DNA of 17,469 bases from an uncultured Roseburia sp. (GTDB lineage: Bacteria > Bacillota_A > Clostridia > Lachnospirales > Lachnospiraceae): NCBI GenBank assembly GCA_900753715.1, contig CAAEAE010000119.1:1-17469 (forward strand). The letters run 5' to 3'. Position numbers and translations under genes: made by a program. Positions within the stretch are counted from its first letter, which is position 1. The number at the start of each line of letters is the position of its first letter. Positions 8,375-15,800 of this stretch are shown piece after piece. The notes below the pieces were generated by a model, which ran no database searches, was not told the origin of the DNA, and worked only from the letters and a program-made list of their open reading frames with translations.

Positions 8375-9415
8375 ATGATACAATTTCAATGTGACTACGC
8401 AGAGGGTGCGCACGAAAAGGTGTTACAGAAGTTAGCGGAGACAAACTTAGAACAGACGGTGGGCTACGGGATGGACCCATACTGCGAGGCGGCAAGAGAG
8501 AAAATCAGAGAGCTTTGCCAGACACCGGAGGCAGATGTGCACTTTCTGGTGGGCGGAACGCAGACTAATACGACGGTGATTGCAGCGGCACTGCGTCCGT
8601 ATGAGGGCGTAATTTCCGCAGACAGCGGTCACATTAATGTGCATGAGACCGGAGCAATCGAGGCGTGCGGACATAAGGTGCTTGCCCTTCCGTCGGAGGA
8701 CGGCAAGATTACGGCGGAACAGGTGGAGACATATTATAAGCTTCACATAAATGATGACAGCAGCGAGCATATGGTAAAACCGGGAATGGTTTACATTTCC
8801 CAACCGACAGAGCTTGGTACACTGTATACAAAAGCGGAACTGGAAGCGCTGTATACCGTATGCAGAAAAAATGAGCTGTTCCTTTTTGTGGACGGCGCAA
8901 GGCTTGGCTATGGACTGATGGCGGCGGACTGCGATATGAAGCTTCCGGAGCTTGCGGCAAACTGCGATGTGTTCTATATCGGCGGCACGAAGGTCGGCGC
9001 GTTATTTGGAGAAGCGGTGGTCATCAATCATCCGGCGTTAAAGAAGGATTTCCGTTATATGATAAAACAGAAGGGCGGTATGCTCGCAAAAGGACGGCTG
9101 CTTGGAATCCAGTTCCTGACGCTGCTTGAGGACAATCTGTATTTTGAGATTTCTGCGCATGCAGACCGCCTGGCGGAAAAGCTGCGGGAGGCATTCCGCG
9201 CTGCGGGATTTCCATTTCTGGTGGAGAGCCACACGAACCAGGTTTTTGCAATTCTGCCGGATGAAGCGCTTGAGAAGCTTGGCAGGGAGTATTGTTTTTC
9301 CTATCAGCAGCGCATGGATGATACCCACAGCGCGGTGCGGTTCTGCACTTCCTGGGCGACGACGGAGGAACAGGTAGCCAGACTTTGTGAGAGCATTGCA
9401 AATCTGGCGTCGTAG
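8375..9415 (+). CDS. PLP-dependent low-specificity threonine aldolase / beta-eliminating lyase family
   Basis: A 346-residue fold-type I PLP enzyme, close in size to LtaE-type threonine aldolases. The pyridoxal phosphate lysine is Lys206 in IGGTKVGA; FVDGARLGYGL (about 171-181) holds the Asp that contacts the pyridine nitrogen. FLVGGTQTNT (about 57-66) forms the phosphate-binding loop, and SGHINVHETGA carries the His that stacks on the cofactor. The family cleaves L-threonine or L-allo-threonine to glycine and acetaldehyde, but related clostridial members may eliminate other beta-substituted amino acids, so the substrate is not fixed. The gene starts 14 bp after ftsH with GAGGGAG as ribosome binding site and is probably the last gene of the ATPase-ftsH operon. 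No obvious terminator follows. Confidence 0.88.
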   Translation: MIQFQCDYAEGAHEKVLQKLAETNLEQTVGYGMDPYCEAAREKIRELCQTPEADVHFLVGGTQTNTTVIAAALRPYEGVISADSGHINVHETGAIEACGHKVLALPSEDGKITAEQVETYYKLHINDDSSEHMVKPGMVYISQPTELGTLYTKAELEALYTVCRKNELFLFVDGARLGYGLMAADCDMKLPELAANCDVFYIGGTKVGALFGEAVVINHPALKKDFRYMIKQKGGMLAKGRLLGIQFLTLLEDNLYFEISAHADRLAEKLREAFRAAGFPFLVESHTNQVFAILPDEALEKLGREYCFSYQQRMDDTHSAVRFCTSWATTEEQVARLCESIANLAS

Positions 9416-9434
9416 ATTTGAAAAAATAAAATGG

Positions 9435-9463
9435 TTGACAATGGCTGGAAACGGTGTTAATAT
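9435..9463 (+). promoter_or_regulatory. Near-consensus sigma-A promoter for the 39-residue small gene
   Basis: TTGACA (9435-9440), a 17-nt spacer and TATAAT-like TAATAT (9458-9463). The start codon is 39 nt further on, with a strong ribosome binding site between. This is the best promoter seen in the window. Confidence 0.8.
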
Positions 9464-9501
9464 CATACACAATTTATACCTCGAAAGAAAGGAGAACGAA
9501 A

Positions 9502-9621
9502 ATGATGGCAGATTTCAGAATGAAACAGAATAAAGTCGTGAAACACGGTGGCATGGTTGGCATCGTTTTTGTCGTACCGTTTATTTTGGGGGATAAATAC
9601 AGACATCGGCTGAAGTCATAG
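9502..9621 (+). CDS. Small 39-residue protein, putative single-pass membrane peptide
   Basis: ATGATG at 9502 follows AAAGGAG (9488-9494) at 7-nt spacing. The frame ends in TAG after 39 codons. The product has a basic N-terminus (DFRMKQNKVVKH), a hydrophobic stretch GMVGIVFVVPFILG (about residues 17-30), and a basic tail KYRHRLKS. The pattern suggests a short membrane-inserted peptide, although the hydrophobic span of about 14 residues is short and contains a proline. It has its own promoter and terminator, so it is transcribed alone and probably abundantly. I do not recognise a family. It could be a small membrane regulator, a toxin-like peptide or the coding part of a dual-function RNA. Its being a real expressed unit is well supported; function is unknown. 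Confidence 0.65.
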   Translation: MMADFRMKQNKVVKHGGMVGIVFVVPFILGDKYRHRLKS

Positions 9622-9658
9622 AGCAATTGTAACCATTTTAACTGGAACAAGACTATGA

Positions 9659-9694
9659 AACGGTGTTTGTAGAAATACAGACACCGTTTTTTTT
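9659..9694 (+). terminator. Rho-independent terminator of the small gene
   Basis: AACGGTGTTTGTA (9659-9671) pairs with TACAGACACCGTT (9676-9688), 13 bp with one G-U pair, closed by a GAAA tetraloop and followed by eight T (9687-9694). It lies 37 nt after the small ORF stop. Together with the promoter at 9435 it defines a transcript of roughly 220 nt. Confidence 0.93.
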
Positions 9695-9752
9695 CGTTAG
9701 TACTGCGATATCATAGAAGGATGTTCCACAAAATTTTGAGGAGGAAGTGAAA

Positions 9753-11060
9753 ATGATTCTGGAAGAATTTGATGCGAACCAGACGGCGGTCATCAATCCG
9801 ACGATGATCGTGCCAAGGATTGAGGGAATGCCCAAAGTGGCAGTGACCTGTTATTCCCATGTGACGTTTGAACGTCTTGTGGCGGAGACGAAAGCAGAGA
9901 AAATCGCAGAGACAAGCGATGCGAACATGAAAATCCCTGTATACGAAACGGTTTATCAGGGCACGAAGGTGGCGCTTTTTATGAGTGCTGTGGGGGCAGC
10001 CGCAAGTGTGGCGGTTCTGGAAGATTTATATGCAATGGGAGTGGAAAAAATCATCGTGTTTGGCACTTGCGGCGTGCTTGACAGCTCCATTGAAAACTGC
10101 GCCGTCATCATACCGGATGCGGCTGTGCGGGATGAGGGCACGAGCTTCCACTACGCTATGTCTTCGGATGAGATTGCTGTAAATCAGAAGTATCTGGAAG
10201 ATTTTAAGGCACTTTTGGAAGAACTCCATTGTGAATATACGGTCGGAAAAGTGTGGACGACGGATGGAATCTACCGGGAGACAAAGGAAAAGGTGGCGCG
10301 CAGGAAGGCGGCAGGCTGCATTTGTGTGGATATGGAATGTTCCGCCAATACGGCCGTTTCCAATTTCCGTGGAAAAGAGTTATTCCAGTTTTTCTATGCG
10401 GCAGACAATCTGGACGCAGAGGAATGGGACAAAAGAGGACTCGGGAATCACGAAAATCTGCTGGAAAAAGACAAGATTGCAATGCTTGCGCTGGAATTTG
10501 CAGTGCGGATTGCGAAAGGGGCGAATAGTATGGATGAATTAATTCTGGTTGAACCGGAGAGCTGCTGGCGGGAAGAGATTGAGGAAGTAAGGCAGGAGAT
10601 TCTGGATTCAGCAGATGCGGATAAGTTCGCAGGCTGTGGTGGATTAAACCATGCGGAATCTGTGGAGGCGTGGATAACAAAGATCCGCCCGTATGAATCG
10701 GAAGCAACCTGTCCACCGGGGAAGGTTCCATCTACTATCAGGCTTGCAGTGCGAACGAGGGATAAAAAGGTGGTTGGAATCATTGATTTGAGACACAACT
10801 TAAACAACCCGGTTCTTAGACTCTGGGGCGGACATATCGGCTACTCCGTAAGACCGAGCGAGAGACGCAAGGGTTACGCAAAAGAGATGCTTGGTTTGAT
10901 GCTTGAGGAGGCGAGAAAACGCGGACTTGAAAAAGTCATGGTTAGCTGTTCTACAGAAAATGAGGCAAGTGAGCGGACGATTCTTGCAAATGGCGGCGTC
11001 TATGAGAAAACAGTGTCCGTAGAGAACGAACAGGTAAAGCGGTACTGGATTACATTATAA
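9753..11060 (+). CDS. Nucleoside phosphorylase fused to GNAT N-acetyltransferase
   Basis: A 435-residue two-domain protein. Residues 1-255 are a nucleoside phosphorylase of the PNP/UDP family, which splits nucleosides with phosphate to free base and ribose-1-phosphate. Its marks are FGTCGVLD (103-110), the substrate loop VDMECSA (192-198), and AADNLD (216-221). Residues 260-435 are a complete GNAT domain with acetyl-CoA loop RPSERRKGYA (357-366) and family ending SERTILANGGV. The second part begins MDELILVEP, the usual start of stand-alone relatives of this GNAT, so Met260 looks like an old start codon. ATG 9753 is preferred over the in-frame GTG at 9747 because GAGGAGGA (9738-9745) spaces better to it. 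Uridine or purine preference is not determined. A second GNAT gene follows 12 bp later. Confidence 0.85.
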   Translation: MILEEFDANQTAVINPTMIVPRIEGMPKVAVTCYSHVTFERLVAETKAEKIAETSDANMKIPVYETVYQGTKVALFMSAVGAAASVAVLEDLYAMGVEKIIVFGTCGVLDSSIENCAVIIPDAAVRDEGTSFHYAMSSDEIAVNQKYLEDFKALLEELHCEYTVGKVWTTDGIYRETKEKVARRKAAGCICVDMECSANTAVSNFRGKELFQFFYAADNLDAEEWDKRGLGNHENLLEKDKIAMLALEFAVRIAKGANSMDELILVEPESCWREEIEEVRQEILDSADADKFAGCGGLNHAESVEAWITKIRPYESEATCPPGKVPSTIRLAVRTRDKKVVGIIDLRHNLNNPVLRLWGGHIGYSVRPSERRKGYAKEMLGLMLEEARKRGLEKVMVSCSTENEASERTILANGGVYEKTVSVENEQVKRYWITL

Positions 11061-11072
11061 AGGAGGAGAAAA

Positions 11073-11618
11073 ATGATTTATCCGGAAAAGAATATCACTC
11101 AAAATGATTTTACACTGACACTTCGCAGCGCCAGAAAGGAAGATGCAGCCGACCTGCTTGCGTATTTAAAGCAGACAGCGGGAGAAACGCCGTATCTGCT
11201 CCGTGAGCCGGAAGAGGTTACGATTCCTTTAGAGCGGGAAGCAGCATTTCTGGAACAAAAGGAACAGGATCCGGGAAGTTTGATGCTGTTAGCATTTGTG
11301 AACGGACATCATGCAGGCAACTGCTCCGTAAGACCGATTGGCGACGGACTGCGCTACAGACACCGGTGCAGCATTTCAATTGCCTTGTATCTGAAATACT
11401 GCGGAAAAGGAATGGGCGAGACAATGCTGAGAGAAGTTCTTGCCGCAGCAAAAGAGATGGGCTATGAGCAGGCGGAGTTAGAGGTCGTAGCCTCAAACCG
11501 CAGGGCAAAAGGGCTGTATGAAAAGCTTGGGTTTGTGACCTACGGCAGATTCCCGGACAATATGAAATATAAGGACGGGACCTATGAGGACTGTGAATGG
11601 ATGATGAGGAAATTGTAA
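11073..11618 (+). CDS. GNAT family N-acetyltransferase
   Basis: A 181-residue GCN5-related acetyltransferase that transfers acetyl from acetyl-CoA to an amine. The N-terminal beta strand LTLRSARKEDAADL (15-28) is typical. Strand 4 and the acetyl-CoA pyrophosphate loop are ISIALYLKYCGKGMGETML (101-119), where the usual Gln/Arg before GxG is replaced by Tyr-Cys in a still recognisable loop. LEVVASNRRAKGLYEKLGF (136-154) is the conserved motif B. It resembles L-amino-acid or ribosomal-protein acetyltransferases annotated in Firmicutes, but the substrate cannot be assigned. AAGGAGGAG just upstream gives a strong ribosome binding site, and the 12-bp gap after the fused gene indicates co-transcription. 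No hairpin terminator is seen in the 80 bp downstream. Confidence 0.9.
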   Translation: MIYPEKNITQNDFTLTLRSARKEDAADLLAYLKQTAGETPYLLREPEEVTIPLEREAAFLEQKEQDPGSLMLLAFVNGHHAGNCSVRPIGDGLRYRHRCSISIALYLKYCGKGMGETMLREVLAAAKEMGYEQAELEVVASNRRAKGLYEKLGFVTYGRFPDNMKYKDGTYEDCEWMMRKL

Positions 11619-11698
11619 AAATGCACAAAAAATAAAGCGAAATGAACAGCGGTTTCCAATAGATTTCCGTTTTTAAATAACAAAGGCAGAGTATGAAA

Positions 11699-11727
11699 AC
11701 TTGAGGTGCCAGATTGGCACCTCAAGT
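11699..11727. repeat. Perfect 13-bp-arm palindrome at a deletion scar
   Basis: ACTTGAGGTGCCA (11699-11711) and TGGCACCTCAAGT (11715-11727) are perfect inverted copies around GAT. No T-run follows, so it is not a normal terminator. It sits where the 5' end of the split-barrel gene is missing, and its outer 10 bases recur at 12155-12164 at another deletion junction. It may be a scar of a lost element or a structure that promoted deletion. Confidence 0.7.
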
Positions 11728-11749
11728 GAGGAGTCAGCCGGGCATGGAG

Positions 11750-12075
11750 GACGCCGGTATGAGCCGTTTATGTTTGCGGGAGAGATGGATGGAAAATTGT
11801 GGTTCTGCACCAACAATACCAAGGATGTATACAAGGATATACAGGAAAATCCAGAGATTGAGATTTCAGTGTCAAGTCCTTCCTACGCATGGATTCGTCT
11901 GCATGGAACAGCAGTATTTGAGAACAATATGGCGGCAAAAGAAATGTGTATTGCAAATCCGATTGTAAAGGGTCAGTATCAGACCGCTGACAACCCGATT
12001 TTTGAGGTATTTTATCTGGATAATGCGCACGGAGTGATTGCTGATTTTTCCGGGAACCCGCCATATGAGTTCTAA
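11750..12075 (+). pseudogene. Pyridoxamine 5'-phosphate oxidase-like FMN-binding split-barrel protein, 5' truncated
   Basis: The frame ending in TAA at 12073-12075 encodes a split-barrel flavoprotein from YEPFMFAGEMDGKLWFCT onward, continuing with NNTKDVYKDIQENPEIEIS, WIRLHGTAVF, and the usual ending VFYLDNAHGVIADFSG. Relatives are about 130-140 residues and begin with a helix plus the strand pattern YYLATxxGxQPRVRPF; that part is missing. Its place is taken by the palindrome at 11699-11727 and about 25 unrelated bases. The only possible start of the full open frame is a TTG inside the palindrome with no good ribosome binding site. An ATG at 11693 runs into a stop after three codons and may be the original start. 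The family usually binds flavin or F420-like cofactors; here the product is probably not made or not functional. Confidence 0.65.
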
Positions 12076-12232
12076 GGGGTATTTAAAACGGCTGGTGGAG
12101 GATATCCACTCCGCCACCGTTGCCACGATTGGCGCGGACGGGCACCCGCAGTGCACTTGAGGTGTTCTGTCTGTTTGAGGCGGAAGGCGAATATTTTGAT
12201 ATCAGCGACCCGTCCCATGTCACGCGGGACAG
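12065..12232 (+). pseudogene. Second split-barrel (Fe-S-linked flavoprotein type) gene, deleted internally
   Basis: ATG at 12065 overlaps the end of the previous remnant and encodes MSSKGYLKRLVEDIHSATVA then TIGADGHPQCT, the N-terminal strand region of a PNPOx-like flavoprotein, before TGA at 12158-12160. In the +1 frame from 12153 the sequence ALEVFCLFEAEGEYFDISDP follows, the kind of segment found near the end of the barrel in split-barrel proteins that carry a C-terminal 4Fe-4S domain. About 80 middle residues and the whole C-terminal part are gone. The two halves meet at ACTTGAGGTG (12155-12164), identical to the arm of the palindrome at 11699. The N-terminal match is clear; the Fe-S-linked subtype is from memory of the family and less certain. 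Confidence 0.55.
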
Positions 12233-12737
12233 GTGGAGAAAATCCGTACTGTGCTTGAGGAGGCAGATGCTGTCATCATTGGAGCGGGCGCCGGAATGTC
12301 GGCATCTGCGGGCTTTTCCTACAGCGGAGAGCGGTTTTTGAAATATTTTTATGATTACGAGCAAAAATATGGGTTCCATGATATGTACTCCGGTGGGTTT
12401 TATCCGTTTAAGTCTTTGGAAGAGTTCTGGGCGTACTAGAGCCGGTACATTTATATCAACCGTTATATGGATGCGCCAAAAGCTGGCATAACGCGGCGGA
12501 GCGGTATGCCGAATTTCTCCGCAGACATGACGGGATGCGGAGAGTTTGTATCTGGAATTGGGCATTGGCGCGAACACGCCTGTGATTATAAAATATTCGT
12601 TCTGGCGGATGACAGCGGAGAATCCGCAGGCGACCTATGTCTGCGTCAACCTTGGAGAAGCCTATGCGCCGGAGAATATCAGGAAACGCTCGATTTGCAT
12701 TGATGGCGATATCGGGGAAATTCTGCACAAGTTGTGA
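12233..12737 (+). pseudogene. Sir2-family NAD-dependent protein deacetylase, multiply disrupted
   Basis: The N-terminus is a clear sirtuin-type Rossmann start: EADAVIIGAGAGMSASAGF, then YSGERFLKYFYDYEQKYG and MYSGGFYPFKSLEEFWAY. The frame then hits TAG at 12437-12439, followed in the same frame by SRYIYINRYMDAPK, so a tryptophan codon (TGG) probably became TAG. After MDAPK the zinc-finger and catalytic middle (roughly 120 residues in relatives, including the catalytic His) is deleted. The sequence resumes in another frame as WHNAAERYAEFLRRHDGMR, then shifts frame again near 12540 to YLELGIGANTPVIIKY and CVNLGEAYAPENIRKRSICI, ending at TGA 12735-12737. At least one nonsense change, one large deletion and one frameshift make this a certain pseudogene. 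Sirtuins of this group sit beside macro-domain or lipoate-ligase partners in some bacteria; none is seen here. Confidence 0.82.
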
Positions 12738-12744
12738 AAGACGG

Positions 12745-12773
12745 TTGCAAAACTCTCTTACATAGATTATAAT
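12745..12773 (+). promoter_or_regulatory. Sigma-A promoter for the arabinofuranosidase gene
   Basis: TTGCAA (12745-12750), a 17-nt spacer and a perfect TATAAT (12768-12773), 57 nt before the start codon. It begins just after the last Sir2 remnant, so the GH51 gene is transcribed independently of the decayed genes. Confidence 0.75.
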
Positions 12774-12777
12774 ATTG

Positions 12778-12796
12778 TAAAATATAAAATATTTTA
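12778..12796 (+). promoter_or_regulatory. Inverted repeat overlapping the expected transcription start of the GH51 gene
   Basis: TAAAATAT (12778-12785) and ATATTTTA (12789-12796) form perfect 8-bp arms around AAA, directly after the -10 box. The position fits an operator for a repressor that responds to sugar, but the very A/T-rich composition weakens the case. Confidence 0.3.
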
Positions 12797-12829
12797 GATA
12801 TTACTAAAATAAAGAAGAGGGTTTCTGAT

Positions 12830-15800
12830 ATGGGAGCAAAATTATTGGTACATTATGACTTTGCGGACGCAGACCGGGTGGGGCGGGATGTCTCCGGAAA
12901 CGGATTTGATGCCAGTGCAGGCGGCAGCAGTCTGCCACAGGCAGGAATCGTGCAGAAAAGAACGGCAGTGACATTTGCAGGAGGGGCAAACGGCACTTCC
13001 TATCTGAAGGTGCCATCCGGGGTTTTTGAAGAAATCGGGGATGACGACGGAATCACGATTGCTGCCTGGGTGAACCCGGGCAAATGCGGGAGCGTCTGGG
13101 AGCGGATTGTCGACTTTGGAAGAGGAGCGGAAGGACCGTATCTTTTCCTGACAAGAAACTTAAAGGCCGTCTGCTTTAACGGACAGGATTTGGCGGCGGA
13201 CCCGGCAATGGCGTTAAACCAGCAGGAGTGGGTCTATGTGACGCTCACCGTGTCGGGAACAAAGGGCGGAACGATGAGCGCGGCAGGACCGGTAGTCTAT
13301 GTGAACGGGGAAGTGGTAGCGGACGGAACCATCAGCCAGACAACGAGCGGACTGTATGCAAAGCTGCGCAAATGGTTTGAAACATTTGAGGATGTCAGAA
13401 ATTATGAGAACAATTATCTCGGAAGGTCACAGTTTGCGGCGGATGAAGACTTCTGCGGAAGCCTGTCGGATTTCCGGATTTACAAGGGTGTGTTGACGCA
13501 GAGCGAAATCACAGAGCTGATGTGCCAGACGTTAAAAGAAGGTGAAATATTAAATCTTGTTTTAAATAAATATATGGAAGCGCCGCAACCGCTTGCTGTA
13601 AAAGATTATGAGCTGCCGAAGTCGTTTCTTCAGGAAAAGGTTTCCGTCACCTGGAGCTCAAACCGACCGGGATTAATAACGGCGGAGGGAAGGCTGGGAG
13701 AGATTTATAAGGTAGAAAAAGTCACGCTGACGGCAACGCTTCGCTGTGGGGATGAGAAGGCAGTCAAGGAATATGAGGTGACAGTTCTGCCAAAGGAGAC
13801 AGTTCCGTATACCATCCGCGTTCATGCAAAAGATGAGACGATGCCGGTCAGCGAGACACTCTGGGGACTGTTCTATGAGGACATCAACAATGCGGCGGAC
13901 GGCGGAATCTATGCCGAACAGATTAAAAACCGTTCCTTTGAAAGCTTTCACTTTGCCGTCTATGACGGGCGTTCCGGTGCGGAGGGCAAAAGCAGCGGAA
14001 GAGTGCGAACCCCACTTGACGGCTGGTTTGGCGATACGGACAGGTGCACGCCGAAGTTTACCGGGGGGTTAAACAAACAGCTTGGCATCACAGACGAAGA
14101 GACGAATAACTGTTACCTGACGGTGAAAGACGGCACGGTAATCAGCAACCGCGGTTTCTGTGACACGAATGAGGCGTGCTCTATCGTCACGACAGAGGGG
14201 GCAGCGTATGACTTTTCCATCTGGGTACGGGCCAAGAAGCGGTGCTCGATAGGTGTATTTTTGCGCAGTGCGGACAAAACAGCGGTGAGCCGCACAGTAT
14301 CGGTAGATATTGAACCAAGTGACCGCTTTGTAAAGTATGGAGCGGAGAAAAAAATTACCCTGACTGCCACGAAAGCGGCGCACGCAGAGCTGGTACTGTC
14401 GTTCCACGGAGAGATGGATATCGACTTTGTTTCCCTGATGCCGCAGAAGGTCTGGGGAGCGGCAGAGGAAGACGGCGCGCCGATGGCACATATGAATTTT
14501 AAAAACAATCCGAACTACCGCCTGCGCAGGGATTTGGTACAGGCATTAAAGGAGCTTCATCCGAGCTTTTTGCGTTTCCCGGGCGGCTGTATTTCCGAGG
14601 GCTCTTACATCTGGGACAATGTCTATGACTGGAAGGATTCGGTTGGCGCGGTGGAAGAGCGCAAGGAGAATTTCAATGTCTGGGGCTATGTGATGACGAT
14701 GGGGCTTGGTTATATGGAGTATTTCCAGCTTGCAGAGGATTTGGGAGCGACTCCGCTTCCGGTTATGGCGTGCGGCGTGCTTTGTCAGGCGCGCTCTGAC
14801 TATGCGAATCCGGCGGGAGGTGCATTGCAGGAGAAATACATCAAGAACTTTACCGACCTGATTGATTTTGCCATCAGCACGGATTTTGCCGGAAATGAAT
14901 GGGCGGCATTGCGAAAAGAGATGGGGCATGAGGCGCCGTTTGACCTGCATTATCTGGGTGTTGGGAATGAAAACTGGGGCGAAGAGTTTATGGCAAGCTT
15001 TGAGATTTTCTATGACCGTATTATAAAATACGTTGAAATGAATTATCCGGGCTATCCACTTACCATCATTTCAACGGCTGGCGCGCAGGCGGACGATGAC
15101 GCATACCGTCTGGGCTGGAAATTCCTTGCGGGCGGCAATACCGGAGAGACCACGGTCGATTTTACCGATGGTGAAAAGAGCTGGAGCGAGCCGGTCAGAT
15201 GGTATCAGAACAAGTCCCATTATATGGACACGATTGTCGACGAGCATTATTACCGGACAAACGAGTACCTGTTGCAGAATACCGACCGCTACGAGTACTA
15301 TGCGAGAGCTTACCGGGCAGACGGCAGTATCGACGAGGCGGAAAGCTCCAAAGTCTTTGTCGGGGAATATGCGTCCAGCGAGAAAAATACGCTGGCGGGT
15401 GCCGTGGCGGAGGCTGCGGTGATGACCGGATTCGAGAACAATACGGATGTTGTCCGTCTGGCAGCGACAGCACCGTTATTTAATAAGGCACTGACAGACA
15501 ATCAGTACCGCTGGACACCGGACTGTATCTGGTTTGACGATGAAAGCGTCTGGCATACGCCGACCTATTACGTCCAGCAGATGTTTGCCGCAAACCTTGG
15601 AAAAAAAGTGGTATCCACAGAGTTTCTCACGTATGAGGACTGCGAGAAGATTGTGATAAAACCGCGGGGCGGAATTTCCGTGACAACCGGAGATGCGACG
15701 ATTGCGGTACGGGAAATCTGTGTCACAGATAAAAATGGGACTGTTTTGTTAAAAGAAGATTTGACAAAAGGAATAAGCGACGAGTGGACAGCGGTTGTAA

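Noticed and set aside
10204..10731. 175-codon minus-strand open frame within the phosphorylase-GNAT gene
   Set aside because: Proline/serine-rich composition typical of an antisense shadow of a real gene; the sense strand encodes clear domains.
11619..11698. Possible terminator after the second GNAT gene (CCG followed by TTTTT near 11669)
   Set aside because: Only a 3-bp stem can be drawn before the T-run, so it is not a credible hairpin.
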